In this document: one piece after another, positions 1-5,919 of the stretch
Layout: every line of letters starts with the position of its first letter
Position numbering within the stretch: the first letter of the stretch is position 1
Origin: Ureaplasma sp.
GTDB lineage: Bacteria > Bacillota_I > Bacilli_A > Mycoplasmatales > Mycoplasmoidaceae
DNA: 5,953 nt
NCBI GenBank assembly: GCA_020024775.1
Contig: JAHHTF010000031.1
Location: 1 to 5,953 of the forward strand
Direction: 5' to 3'
Notes under the pieces: generated by a model
The model's database searches: none
What the model saw: the letters and a program-made list of their open reading frames with translations, nothing else
Told to the model about the DNA's origin: nothing
Translations under genes and position numbers: made by a program

Positions 1-8
1 GAATAATA

Positions 9-34
9 TATAAATTGATGTTTATATATAGGGG
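9..34 (+). promoter_or_regulatory. Possible -10 box and ribosome binding site of lipoprotein A
   Basis: A TATAAA hexamer at 9-14 could be a -10 box. AGGGG at 30-34 lies 8 nt before the ATG at 43 and is a plausible Shine-Dalgarno sequence that supports that start. No -35 box can be judged because the window begins here. In such AT-rich DNA the -10 is weakly supported; the RBS is more convincing. Confidence 0.4.
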
Positions 35-42
35 ATAAAATT

Positions 43-1269
43 ATGAAAAAAAGTAAAAAATTATTAATCGGATTAGGTTTAAGTGCACTTGTTGCTACAA
101 GTATTACTTTACCAGTTGTTTTAACTTCTTGTGGAAGCACACTTTCAAGTAACAAACCACAAATTGAAACACCACAAAATCCATCAAATCCATCAAACCC
201 AACAAATCCAAACAAACCATCAAACCCAACTAACCCAAATAACCCATCAGGACCAATTGTTTCACCAACAACTCCTCCATCTTCTTTAGTAGATCCACAT
301 GCTGGAAAAATTAAATTAAACGCTACTAACTTAAAAGTAGAAATGGGTAACTTATTTGCAGGAAAAAGTTATTTACAAATAACTCCTCAACAAATTGTTA
401 AGGCTGCTAAAAAATGTATGGTTGGAATTAGTGATGCTATTGTAAGTAAGATCGGTGCATCTGTAAGATACATTCCTGGTTCTAACTCTCAAGTTGAAGT
501 TACAATTGGAAACATTCAACAAGAAGTTTGATTTGAAAACAGAAACAAAGATGTTTCTCAAACAGGTCACACAATTAAAATTACAGCTATTCCTACAGCT
601 GATACTGTTAATGCAAATCTTACAAATGTTAAAAATTCTTTCCAATCAATCTTTACTGATAAAAACCCAGAAAACATTGGTACTTCTGCATTAAGACAAG
701 CATTAGATTCATCAGTTACTAATATTAGTAGATATACTGATAACGCAAGCATTTCTTCAAGCTACCAAGATGCTCCAAATGGTATTTACACTGTTTCAAT
801 TCGTTTCAATAAAGGATTTAACTTCAAAGTTGCAAGCACTAACCCAGATGTTACATTCTCAAACAACACACTTACTATTAGAAACATTGGTACTTTAAGA
901 AAACTTGGTACTGCTGTATTAGAATACGAACAAATGATGACTGAATTAATGCTTAACTTCAAAAAATACCATTCTTGATTAGAAGGTGAACCAAGACTTG
1001 AAGGTGATGGTTACACTAACGAAACTAACATCTTCAAAAAATACTTTGGAACATCAGTTGTTAATAAATCAGGATTTGGTTCATCAAGTGGTATGCCAGG
1101 TAAAAAATCACATTCATTATACCGTTCATTCACATATGATGGTCCTCGTTTCGAAATCGACTACTACCTTGTTCGTAATGGTAAAGTAATGAATAACACT
1201 TACATGTTATCATGTGCTGATGGCGTTGTTGCACTTGCATACAACGCAGATATGTTAAGTAACTTCTAG
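43..1269 (+). CDS. Lipoprotein A: surface lipoprotein with Pro/Asn-rich stalk
   Basis: This is a predicted membrane-anchored surface lipoprotein of 408 aa with unknown function. Residues 1-29 form a signal peptide (Lys-rich start, hydrophobic core) ending in a VLTSC lipobox, so Cys30 would be lipidated after signal peptidase II cleavage. Residues 46-68 are a low-complexity NP[S/T/N] stalk. From about 113 onward the protein looks globular, with alternating helical and beta-type stretches and a possible divergent duplication (113-185 and 212-284). The reading frame crosses TGA at 529 (Trp163) and 976 (Trp312) and ends at TAG. Under the standard code it would look like fragments. The start is supported by AGGGG 8 nt upstream. 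The 3' half uses many AAC, TTC, GGT and CGT codons, unlike the more AT-rich usage of lipoproteins B and C, which suggests high expression (inference). Two hairpin terminators follow. I do not recognise a named family. Confidence 0.9.
178..246 (+). repeat. In-frame 9-nt-type repeats encoding the Asn-Pro stalk
   Basis: Imperfect, mostly 9-nt units of the form AAY-CCA-WCA encode eight Asn/Lys-Pro dipeptides in 23 residues (46-68), directly after the lipidated N-terminus of lipoprotein A. The stalk probably spaces the globular part from the membrane. Tandem units that are a multiple of three can change number without a frameshift, so protein length could vary between isolates. That variation is inferred and not shown here. 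Confidence 0.75.
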
Positions 1270-1280
1270 TATTAATTAAT

Positions 1281-1309
1281 ATAAAAGAATCCTAATTGGA
1301 TTCTTTTAT
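1281..1309 (+). terminator. Terminator of lipoprotein A
   Basis: A perfect 12-bp stem (ATAAAAGAATCC at 1281-1292 with its complement at 1298-1309) encloses a TAATT loop, 11 nt after the stop codon of lipoprotein A. The T-rich 3' arm gives an intrinsic terminator shape. The mirrored A-rich 5' arm means it could also act on the minus strand. Confidence 0.8.
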
Positions 1310-1332
1310 TATGTTTATTCATATTTACAAAT

Positions 1333-1365
1333 AAAAACTATGAGACATTAAACCTCATAGTTTTT
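1333..1365. terminator. Second, probably bidirectional hairpin terminator
   Basis: A perfect 12-bp stem (1333-1344 with 1354-1365; core CTATGAG/CTCATAG) has a 9-nt loop and a run of six T on the plus side. The five A at the 5' edge read as five T on the minus strand. It could back up the lipoprotein A terminator and also stop transcription coming leftward from the tRNA and lipoprotein B side. Between here and 1475 I see no gene. Confidence 0.7.
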
Positions 1366-1470
1366 TATGATCATTTTCCTTCAATTCTAATAAACTGAAC
1401 GCATATAAGATGTTGCTAGTATATTATTGTATTACTGTAAGTAGATGAGTTGAATGTTGTATAACATAAC

Positions 1471-1500
1471 AAAACCCACCTGTATTTCAAGGTGGAAAAA
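1471..1500 (-). terminator. Possible terminator downstream of tRNA-Lys
   Basis: On the minus strand a CCACCT/AGGTGG stem (arms 1490-1495 and 1476-1481, 8-nt loop) is followed by GTTTTG, about 30 nt past the tRNA 3' end. The stem is GC-rich for this DNA, but the T run is short and interrupted, so efficiency is uncertain. The hairpin at 1333-1365 lies further along in the same direction. Confidence 0.5.
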
Positions 1501-1527
1501 TAGTTTATTTGTTTCTTCGTATTTAAA

Positions 1528-1603
1528 TGGTGCTCCATAAAGGGCTCGAACCTTTGACCCCATCATTAAGAGTGACGTGCTCTACCAACTGAGCTAATGG
1601 AGC
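1528..1603 (-). tRNA. tRNA-Lys (anticodon CTT)
   Basis: The minus strand folds as a complete 76-nt cloverleaf. The acceptor stem is GCTCCAT/ATGGAGC, the D arm is GCTC/GAGC around AGTTGGTA, and the T arm is AAAGG/CCTTT around TTCGAGC. The anticodon stem is CGTCA/TGATG with one G-T pair, and its loop CTCTTAA carries CTT at 1570-1568, which reads the lysine codon AAG. The discriminator base is A and the 3' CCA is encoded. It stands as a single tRNA gene between two lipoprotein genes, on the same strand as and 63 nt downstream of lipoprotein B. Confidence 0.95.
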
Positions 1604-1615
1604 AATACAAAGAAA

Positions 1616-1621
1616 ATTATA
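1616..1621 (-). promoter_or_regulatory. Possible -10 box for tRNA-Lys
   Basis: A perfect TATAAT on the minus strand lies 12 nt upstream of the mature tRNA 5' end, which would give a very short leader. No convincing -35 box is visible. Because no hairpin separates lipoprotein B from the tRNA, co-transcription from the lipoprotein promoter is an alternative. Confidence 0.45.
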
Positions 1622-1666
1622 TAACTTTTTTGTTGTTTTATTTTTTTATTTTAATAATGAATTAAA

Positions 1667-2833
1667 TTATAATCCTCATTGAGCTGCAATTGAAATTGTT
1701 TCTCAAGGTAATGAAGTATCTTTGTATTTAACTGTAATACTTGAGTTACTTGCATTAACAATAACCTTTTCAATTGAATCATAGAATTTAGTTTTTGTAG
1801 CTTCATCCTTAGCTGTAAATACTGTATCTAAGATTGCTTTATCAGCTGCTACTGTTGGATTTAATTCAGTCTTTGCAAATAATGCACTGAATTCAGCTCT
1901 TGGTAAAATGTTTGTAAATTCAAACTTTGGTTGAGCTGATGGAACTAATGCAACAGTTCCACTGTTTAAAGAAAGAGATGGAATTTTAAACATTGTGTTA
2001 GGATTAACTTCTTGTCCAGATCCATTTGCTTTCTTTATATTATATGTTGCAGGTGTATTGTTACCTGAATTTTGTTTTGATAATTCTGCTTTGATTGGAT
2101 CAAAGATATCAGATACACTTAATTCATAAGCAATTAAGTATGCTAGATTATCATAGTTTTTGTTGATTAATGCAATTTTGTCAAAGATTCCAATATCATC
2201 GAAATCTTTATCATCATCAACTTCTCCTAAAAATAATTCTTTAATATCTTCTAAGTCCATGCCACTATTTGTTTCATTAGTTCCAAAACCATGAATCATT
2301 TCTTTGATTTGGTTAATATCAGCATCAGACATTAAACAGAATTTAGGTGTTCAACTAAATTTTACTGTTTTTGTGATTTCTTTATCTCTTGCACTTCTTG
2401 AATCATCTTGTTCAATTTCAACAACTGCTTCAATATCAAATGAACCATCTTCTTTTTGTTCACTTAATACATTGATTCTTTCGACTTCAATTTCAGTACC
2501 ATTTGGAAGTTTAGCTTCAAATGTATCATAGAAATCAGTTAGAACTCTATTGAAATCTGTTTGTAATTGTTTTCTAGATAATTTAGATGTCATAGCATCT
2601 AATTCATTTTTTGCATTTGGATTTAGATCTGCACTATAAATGTTTTCTAGTTGAGCACTTGGTTCTTGTGCTCTAAATAATGATTTGTTAGCAACATCAA
2701 AAGTAACTGTTTTTACATTTTGACCTGTTTTAGCATTAGAGTTACAAGATGTAACTGCTAAGGTAGTTGCTAAGGGAATACTAGCCAAAGCTATTGTTCC
2801 AAATACCCCGTATAAAATTTTCTTTTTATTCAT
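1667..2833 (-). CDS. Lipoprotein B: surface lipoprotein with acidic segment
   Basis: This is a predicted 388-aa membrane lipoprotein of unknown function. The signal peptide (residues 1-29, starting MNKKKI) ends in a VTSC lipobox with Cys30 as the lipidation site. The rest is hydrophilic and shows no further membrane segment. Residues 204-213 (EVDDDKDFDD) are strongly acidic. The frame crosses TGA at Trp161 (2351-2353), Trp377 and Trp386, and stops at TAA (1667-1669), giving a C-terminus ending in AAQWGL. I chose the ATG at 2833 over an in-frame ATG 39 nt upstream because AAGGA (2839-2843 on the minus strand) sits 5 nt before it and the signal peptide starts there. It is divergent from lipoprotein C, and the IS now lies between them. 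No hairpin lies between its stop and the tRNA-Lys. I recognise no named family. Confidence 0.9.
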
Positions 2834-2857
2834 AATTATCCTTAAAGTATTTAAATC

Positions 2858-2886
2858 AAAATATATAGACAAGTAAGCCTATACAA
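2858..2886 (-). promoter_or_regulatory. Candidate promoter of lipoprotein B
   Basis: On the minus strand TTGTAT (2881-2886) and TATTTT (2858-2863) are 17 nt apart. An overlapping TATATT (2860-2865) is a second -10 option with 15-nt spacing. The leader would be about 20 nt and would include the AAGGA ribosome site. The -35 overlaps an inverted repeat at 2880-2899. Boxes of this quality are easy to find by chance in such AT-rich DNA. Confidence 0.4.
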
Positions 2887-2899
2887 TTTTAATTGTATA
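2880..2899. repeat. Perfect 9-bp inverted repeat in the lipoprotein B promoter region
   Basis: TATACAATT (2880-2888) is followed by TT and its exact complement AATTGTATA (2891-2899). It overlaps the candidate -35 box of lipoprotein B. It could be an operator for a dimeric regulator or a recombinase site, or simply AT-rich chance. No regulator gene is in the window. Confidence 0.6.
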
Positions 2900-2913
2900 C
2901 TAAATATACTTGT

Positions 2914-2938
2914 TTTTAAAAATATTATGATATACAAC
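2914..2938 (+). repeat. Left copy of the 25-bp target-site duplication
   Basis: These 25 bases are repeated exactly at 4482-4506, directly abutting the two ends of the IS. The flanking base differs on both outer and inner sides (T2913 against A4481, T2939 against A4507), so the duplication is exactly 25 bp. Long duplications of about this size are characteristic of one subgroup of the IS1202 family. Confidence 0.93.
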
Positions 2939-2966
2939 TATTATTTTTCATTCAAAATGAACACAC
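2939..2966 (+). repeat. Left terminal inverted repeat of IS copy 1
   Basis: These 28 bp match the reverse complement of 4454-4481 except at positions 2, 6, 7 and 12. The innermost 16 bases (TTCAAAATGAACACAC) are identical in both ends and contain the short palindrome TTCA-AAA-TGAA, a likely transposase recognition core. Confidence 0.9.
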
Positions 2967-2976
2967 TATACACAGA

Positions 2977-3000
2977 TATAATAAAATTATGTGCAAGGAG
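2977..3000 (+). promoter_or_regulatory. Transposase -10 box and ribosome binding site
   Basis: A perfect TATAAT lies at 2977-2982 just inside the left repeat, and AAGGAG at 2995-3000 lies 5 nt before the ATG at 3006. The strong RBS decides the start against an in-frame GTG at 2991, which would have almost no leader. No good -35 is visible. Transcripts from this promoter would begin near 2989, inside the inverted repeat formed by 2957-2964 and 3000-3007. Confidence 0.6.
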
Positions 3001-3005
3001 TGTTC

Positions 3006-4412
3006 ATGAAAACGAATTATTTGAAGAAAAGAGCAAGAGTTTTTAAGTTACTTTCTAATTACACTTATGATGAGAAAGAACCTAAAACCAATAAAATATG
3101 TAAACATAAAACAACTGGTATTTTCTTTAGCTATAAAGAAATTGCTGGTATTTTGAAATTATCTTTAATGCAAACAAGAAGAGTTATAAAAGAGTACATT
3201 CAAATTCAAACAAAGGAACAAAGGGTTAAGTTTGTATCCCATGGAAACAACAATAACCAGGTTAGAAGAATATACGATCAAAATTTAGAAACTAGTATTT
3301 CAAAATACTATCAGGAGTTTGTAGAACCCTTGAAAACTAATGAAGGACTTACAGTTCCTTTCACAATAATTGATTTCATTTTGTTTCTAAGAAATGATAA
3401 GAAACTTACAGATGTTTCTGATTCAACTATCTACAGAACTTTACTAAAGATAGGTATCATTTCTTTTTATGCAAGTAGAAAAATAAAGAAACTTATGAAG
3501 AAGAAACTTGTAAGAAAAGAAAATGAATTCTATAAACTAATGCAAGAAATAATTGATTTCATCCCAAGAAAAAGTTGCAGAAAGGTTCAAAGAAACTTTG
3601 GAGAGATTGTTGAATTAGATGGTTGTGTGGATGAATGAATTCCAGGTCAGAAATGTTACATCCATGGTGCAATTGATTCATCTGGCTATATGTTAGCATG
3701 TTCATTAGATGTTGAGGAAACCAATGCTGGATACTCAGAAATGCTTTTAAGCCTATATCAAAGATATGGAATTCCAAATCATTTTAAAACAGATAAAAGA
3801 AGCAGCTTCTCAGGAGTATCAACTCCTAAACTGAAACAAATTATGGAATCATTCGGAAGTACAATCAACAGTCAATCATTCCCAACTCATAAACCAAATA
3901 TTGAAAGATCTTGATTCAATATGCAACGTAGTTTGAAAGCATATTTAAAAAGAATCAACATCAAAACTTATGATGAACTAAAAGATTGAGTTCAAAACAA
4001 TCTATGCGATTGATACAACCAAAGATTTAAAAAATCAAGACCACCTAAATCTAATTTCAAATTCATTGATCCAATTACAGTTAAAAATAAATTTGTTTAT
4101 TCAAGCGTAACAAGAAGATGCAGTCATGGAATAATTAAATTTGAAAACAATTACTACTATCCGGTAGATTCAGATGGAGTTAGATTAACTAACATCATGC
4201 AGAAAGTAATTGTTTATAGAAACATGTTAACTGATGAAATATTTACAAAGTTTAGATCAGAACAAATCAACCTAATTCAGTGTTCCAAAGATGATATGAT
4301 TTTTGTGGAATCTGAAATACAACTAGAGAATTATTATTTGAGAAATAAAATTGATGTTTTACAAAAAGAAAAACTAACTCTTGAAAAAGCTTTGCAAGCG
4401 ATCAAAAGTTAG
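3006..4412 (+). CDS. IS1202-like DDE transposase
   Basis: This 468-aa transposase should cut and join the ends of its IS. The N-terminus has a helix-turn-helix-like stretch (about 42-63, SYKEIAGILKLSLMQTRRVI) and a second helical DNA-binding candidate near 115-150. The RNase H-like catalytic core begins at ELDGC with Asp205. Asp263 lies in FKTDKRSSF and Glu300 in NIERSW, with 36 residues between them, giving a complete DDE triad. The motif order and the TDKRSSF-type second Asp resemble IS1202/ISNCY transposases. The last 33 residues form a Leu/Lys/Glu heptad-like helix, a possible coiled coil for dimerisation. Four TGA codons (Trp211, 303, 328, 336) must be read through as Trp; there is no frameshift or true internal stop. 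ATG 3006 follows AAGGAG by 5 nt. Expression would be possible only in a UGA-Trp host, so the element is adapted to mollicutes. Confidence 0.9.
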
Positions 4413-4418
4413 CACTAA

Positions 4419-4445
4419 ACATAATTTAATTATATAATATTTTTT
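4419..4445 (+). terminator. Weak terminator-like hairpin after the transposase
   Basis: ACATAATT (4419-4426) and AATTATAT (4428-4435) form an AT-only 8-bp stem with one mismatch, soon followed by six T. In IS copy 2 the mismatched base is changed so that the stem is perfect. An AT-only stem is a poor terminator, so read-through toward lipoprotein C is possible. Confidence 0.3.
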
Positions 4446-4453
4446 AGTATTTC

Positions 4454-4481
4454 GTGTGTTCATTTTGAACGAAATTTAACA
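4454..4481 (-). repeat. Right terminal inverted repeat of IS copy 1
   Basis: This is the partner of 2939-2966 and is identical over 28 bp to the outer end of IS copy 2 at 5851-5878. Unlike the left end it contains the perfect palindrome GTTCA-AAA-TGAAC nested inside wider arms ATTTCGT/ACGAAAT (4449-4455 and 4469-4475). Confidence 0.9.
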
Positions 4482-4506
4482 TTTTAAAAATATTATGATA
4501 TACAAC
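4482..4506 (+). repeat. Right copy of the 25-bp target-site duplication
   Basis: This is an exact repeat of 2914-2938 and marks the right junction of IS copy 1. It contains TTATGATATA, which also occurs at the extended -10 of lipoprotein C (4549-4558), so the insertion target may itself have been promoter-like. Confidence 0.93.
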
Positions 4507-4550
4507 ATTTAACCATATGTATGTTGATAGTAAAGTAGGTGTAAATTTTA

Positions 4551-4584
4551 TGATATAATTAATCATTAATATTTGGTAAAGGGG
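4551..4584 (+). promoter_or_regulatory. Extended -10 promoter and RBS of lipoprotein C
   Basis: TGA-TATAAT (4551-4559) fits an extended -10 (TGn plus a perfect TATAAT). No -35 lies at a normal distance, which an extended -10 can tolerate. AAAGGGG at 4578-4584 lies 10 nt before the ATG at 4595 and is the likely ribosome site, slightly far. The promoter lies 45 bp downstream of the right target duplication, so the IS did not remove it. Confidence 0.55.
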
Positions 4585-4594
4585 ATGAAAAGAT

Positions 4595-5803
4595 ATGAAT
4601 AAAAAGAAAATTAAATTGTTATCAATTTTACTTCCTATAAGTTTAGTTGCAGTTAGTATTCCAACTGTTATTAGTGCAACTAGTTGTTCTAGTAACTCAT
4701 CTTCTAATTCAACTTCTTCTGAACCATCATTTTATCTAGAAAACTCAACAGCATCATCAATTCCTAATGTAGTTGATGGTCAAGTATATGACCCAAAACC
4801 AAATAATAAAAATACTATCTCTGATGAAGAATACCAAAGACTATTAGCGGGTGTAATCCCAAACCCAAGTATCTCACAAGGATTTACAGACAAATATAAT
4901 GATTTAATTAGATCTTGACGGAACCCAGATGATTTCTTGGTAAATAGCATCGAAACAGCTTTTACACATACTGAATCAGTTCCTTATGAAAATCTAGAAC
5001 AATTGGATGCATTAGTTGCATCACTAGATAATCAAAAACTACAAGAGATGTTAAACTTATCTTTTAATATGAAATCAACTTCATATTACGAAACAAACTA
5101 TTATTCATCAAGAAACAATCAATTGTTTACAAGATATCTTGAAAGATGTGAGAATGAAGTTTCAAATGTAGAATATAACAAAACCAATCAAACAGTTTCA
5201 TTTGATTTAGTATGTAGTGAGTTTTATTCAGAAAAACTACCACAATACACAACTTCATTTACATATAGAAATTCAATCTATCATTATCGTTTTATTAACA
5301 TTAAACTAACTCCAACTTCTTTTATGTTTAATAAAGTTTTATATCCATCATTACAATTATCAGCACTACCTGATAATTCAACAAGAATAAAACTAATTGA
5401 TTATTCAAATAGTAGTTTTAATACTTTAAGATATGCACTATTAGCTTCTCAACTTTCTTGAGGACCAATGTGAGACTCATTAAAAGAAGAAAACGTTGTT
5501 ACAGTTGATAAAGCGCTATGAAGAAGAAATGTTATTAGACAACAAGTACTAAATTCAGTAGCTACTAAATTAACTGCAGATAAAGTTCCAGATTTTACAG
5601 ATCAATATGTAACTAACAACCTAATGGAAAACTTTATTGATACATTACCTAATATTGGATTTGATTGTGTTGATAATCCAACAGCAGAAGTTTCTGATGA
5701 TCTTGTAATCTTTAGATTCCCATTACTATTTGGTTCGGTGAATGGGAAGAAAGCAATTTTTCAAGGATACTCTGAACCTCCTGTTAATCCAAAAGGAAAA
5801 TAG
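4595..5803 (+). CDS. Lipoprotein C: surface lipoprotein between inverted IS copies
   Basis: This is a predicted 402-aa membrane lipoprotein of unknown function. The signal peptide (residues 1-30, starting MNKKKI as in lipoprotein B) ends in a SATSC lipobox, so Cys31 would carry the lipid. A Ser/Asn-rich linker (about 32-46) follows, and the remainder is a hydrophilic mixed alpha/beta domain without further membrane segments. TGA codons encode Trp108, 289, 293 and 309; without that reading the gene appears as separate fragments. The ATG is preceded by AAAGGGG, 10 nt away. The last codons (NPKGK) and the TAG stop lie inside the terminator hairpin. The gene is bracketed by an intact IS upstream and an inverted copy downstream. 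Similar signal peptide and size suggest it belongs with A and B to a broad surface-lipoprotein group, but I see no clear sequence homology between the mature parts. Confidence 0.9.
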
Positions 5804-5818
5804 TCCTTTTGGATTTTT
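5786..5818 (+). terminator. Terminator of lipoprotein C overlapping its stop codon
   Basis: A perfect 12-bp stem (AATCCAAAAGGA at 5786-5797 with its complement at 5804-5815) encloses a 6-nt loop AAATAG, followed by T-rich sequence. The TAG stop codon is the last three loop bases, so the 5' arm codes for the last residues of the protein. This is the strongest terminator shape in the window. Confidence 0.9.
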
Positions 5819-5850
5819 ATTTGTAATCCACAAAAGATTAGAAAATATTG

Positions 5851-5878
5851 TGTTAAATTTCGTTCAAAATGAACACAC
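5851..5878 (+). repeat. Right-end terminal inverted repeat of IS copy 2
   Basis: It is identical to the reverse complement of 4454-4481, which independently fixes the outer IS boundary at TGTTA. It shows the same nested palindrome (GTTCA/TGAAC within ATTTCGT/ACGAAAT). Confidence 0.9.
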
Positions 5879-5919
5879 GAAATACTAAAAAATATTACAT
5901 AATTAAATTATGTTTAGTG

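Larger units (their letters stand above)
2939..4481 (+). mobile_element. Complete IS1202-like (ISNCY-type) insertion sequence, copy 1
   Basis: This is a 1543-bp element bounded by 28-bp terminal inverted repeats matching at 24 of 28 positions, and flanked by a perfect 25-bp target duplication. It carries one transposase gene filling nearly its whole length. Length, DDE transposase motifs and the long target duplication together point to the IS1202 group. The right end starts TGTTA when read inward, whereas the left end starts TATTA. It is inserted between the divergent lipoproteins B and C, with its transposase in the orientation of lipoprotein C. The intact duplication and open frame suggest a recent insertion. 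The right end recurs at 5851-5953, inverted and with one mismatch. Confidence 0.92.

Noticed and set aside
178..246. CRISPR-like repeat array
   Set aside because: The units are about 9 nt, have no unique spacers and code in frame for an Asn-Pro stalk.
373..752. Antisense open frames opposite lipoprotein A
   Set aside because: They are shadows of the coding strand with Cys/Asn-rich unlikely proteins, no ribosome site, and a convincing gene on the other strand.
1366..1475. A small gene or RNA between the two hairpins
   Set aside because: No open frame with a ribosome site and no convincing conserved-looking RNA fold; only scattered AT-rich sequence.
2834..2872. In-frame ATG at 2872 as an earlier start for lipoprotein B
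   Set aside because: It would add residues before the Lys-rich signal peptide, and the good AAGGA site fits the ATG at 2833 instead.
2914..2938. A dif/Xer-type recombination site as the IS target
   Set aside because: The AT-rich target has TTATG-like words, but I could not fit two 11-bp Xer arms with a 6-bp centre on either strand.
2991..3005. GTG at 2991 as the transposase start
   Set aside because: It is only about 9 nt past the -10 box, so it would have almost no leader. The ATG at 3006 has AAGGAG 5 nt upstream.
529..5521. Frameshifted or nonsense-broken lipoprotein and transposase pseudogenes
   Set aside because: Every apparent internal stop is TGA in a continuous frame, explained by UGA=Trp decoding. 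No TAA or TAG interrupts the genes.
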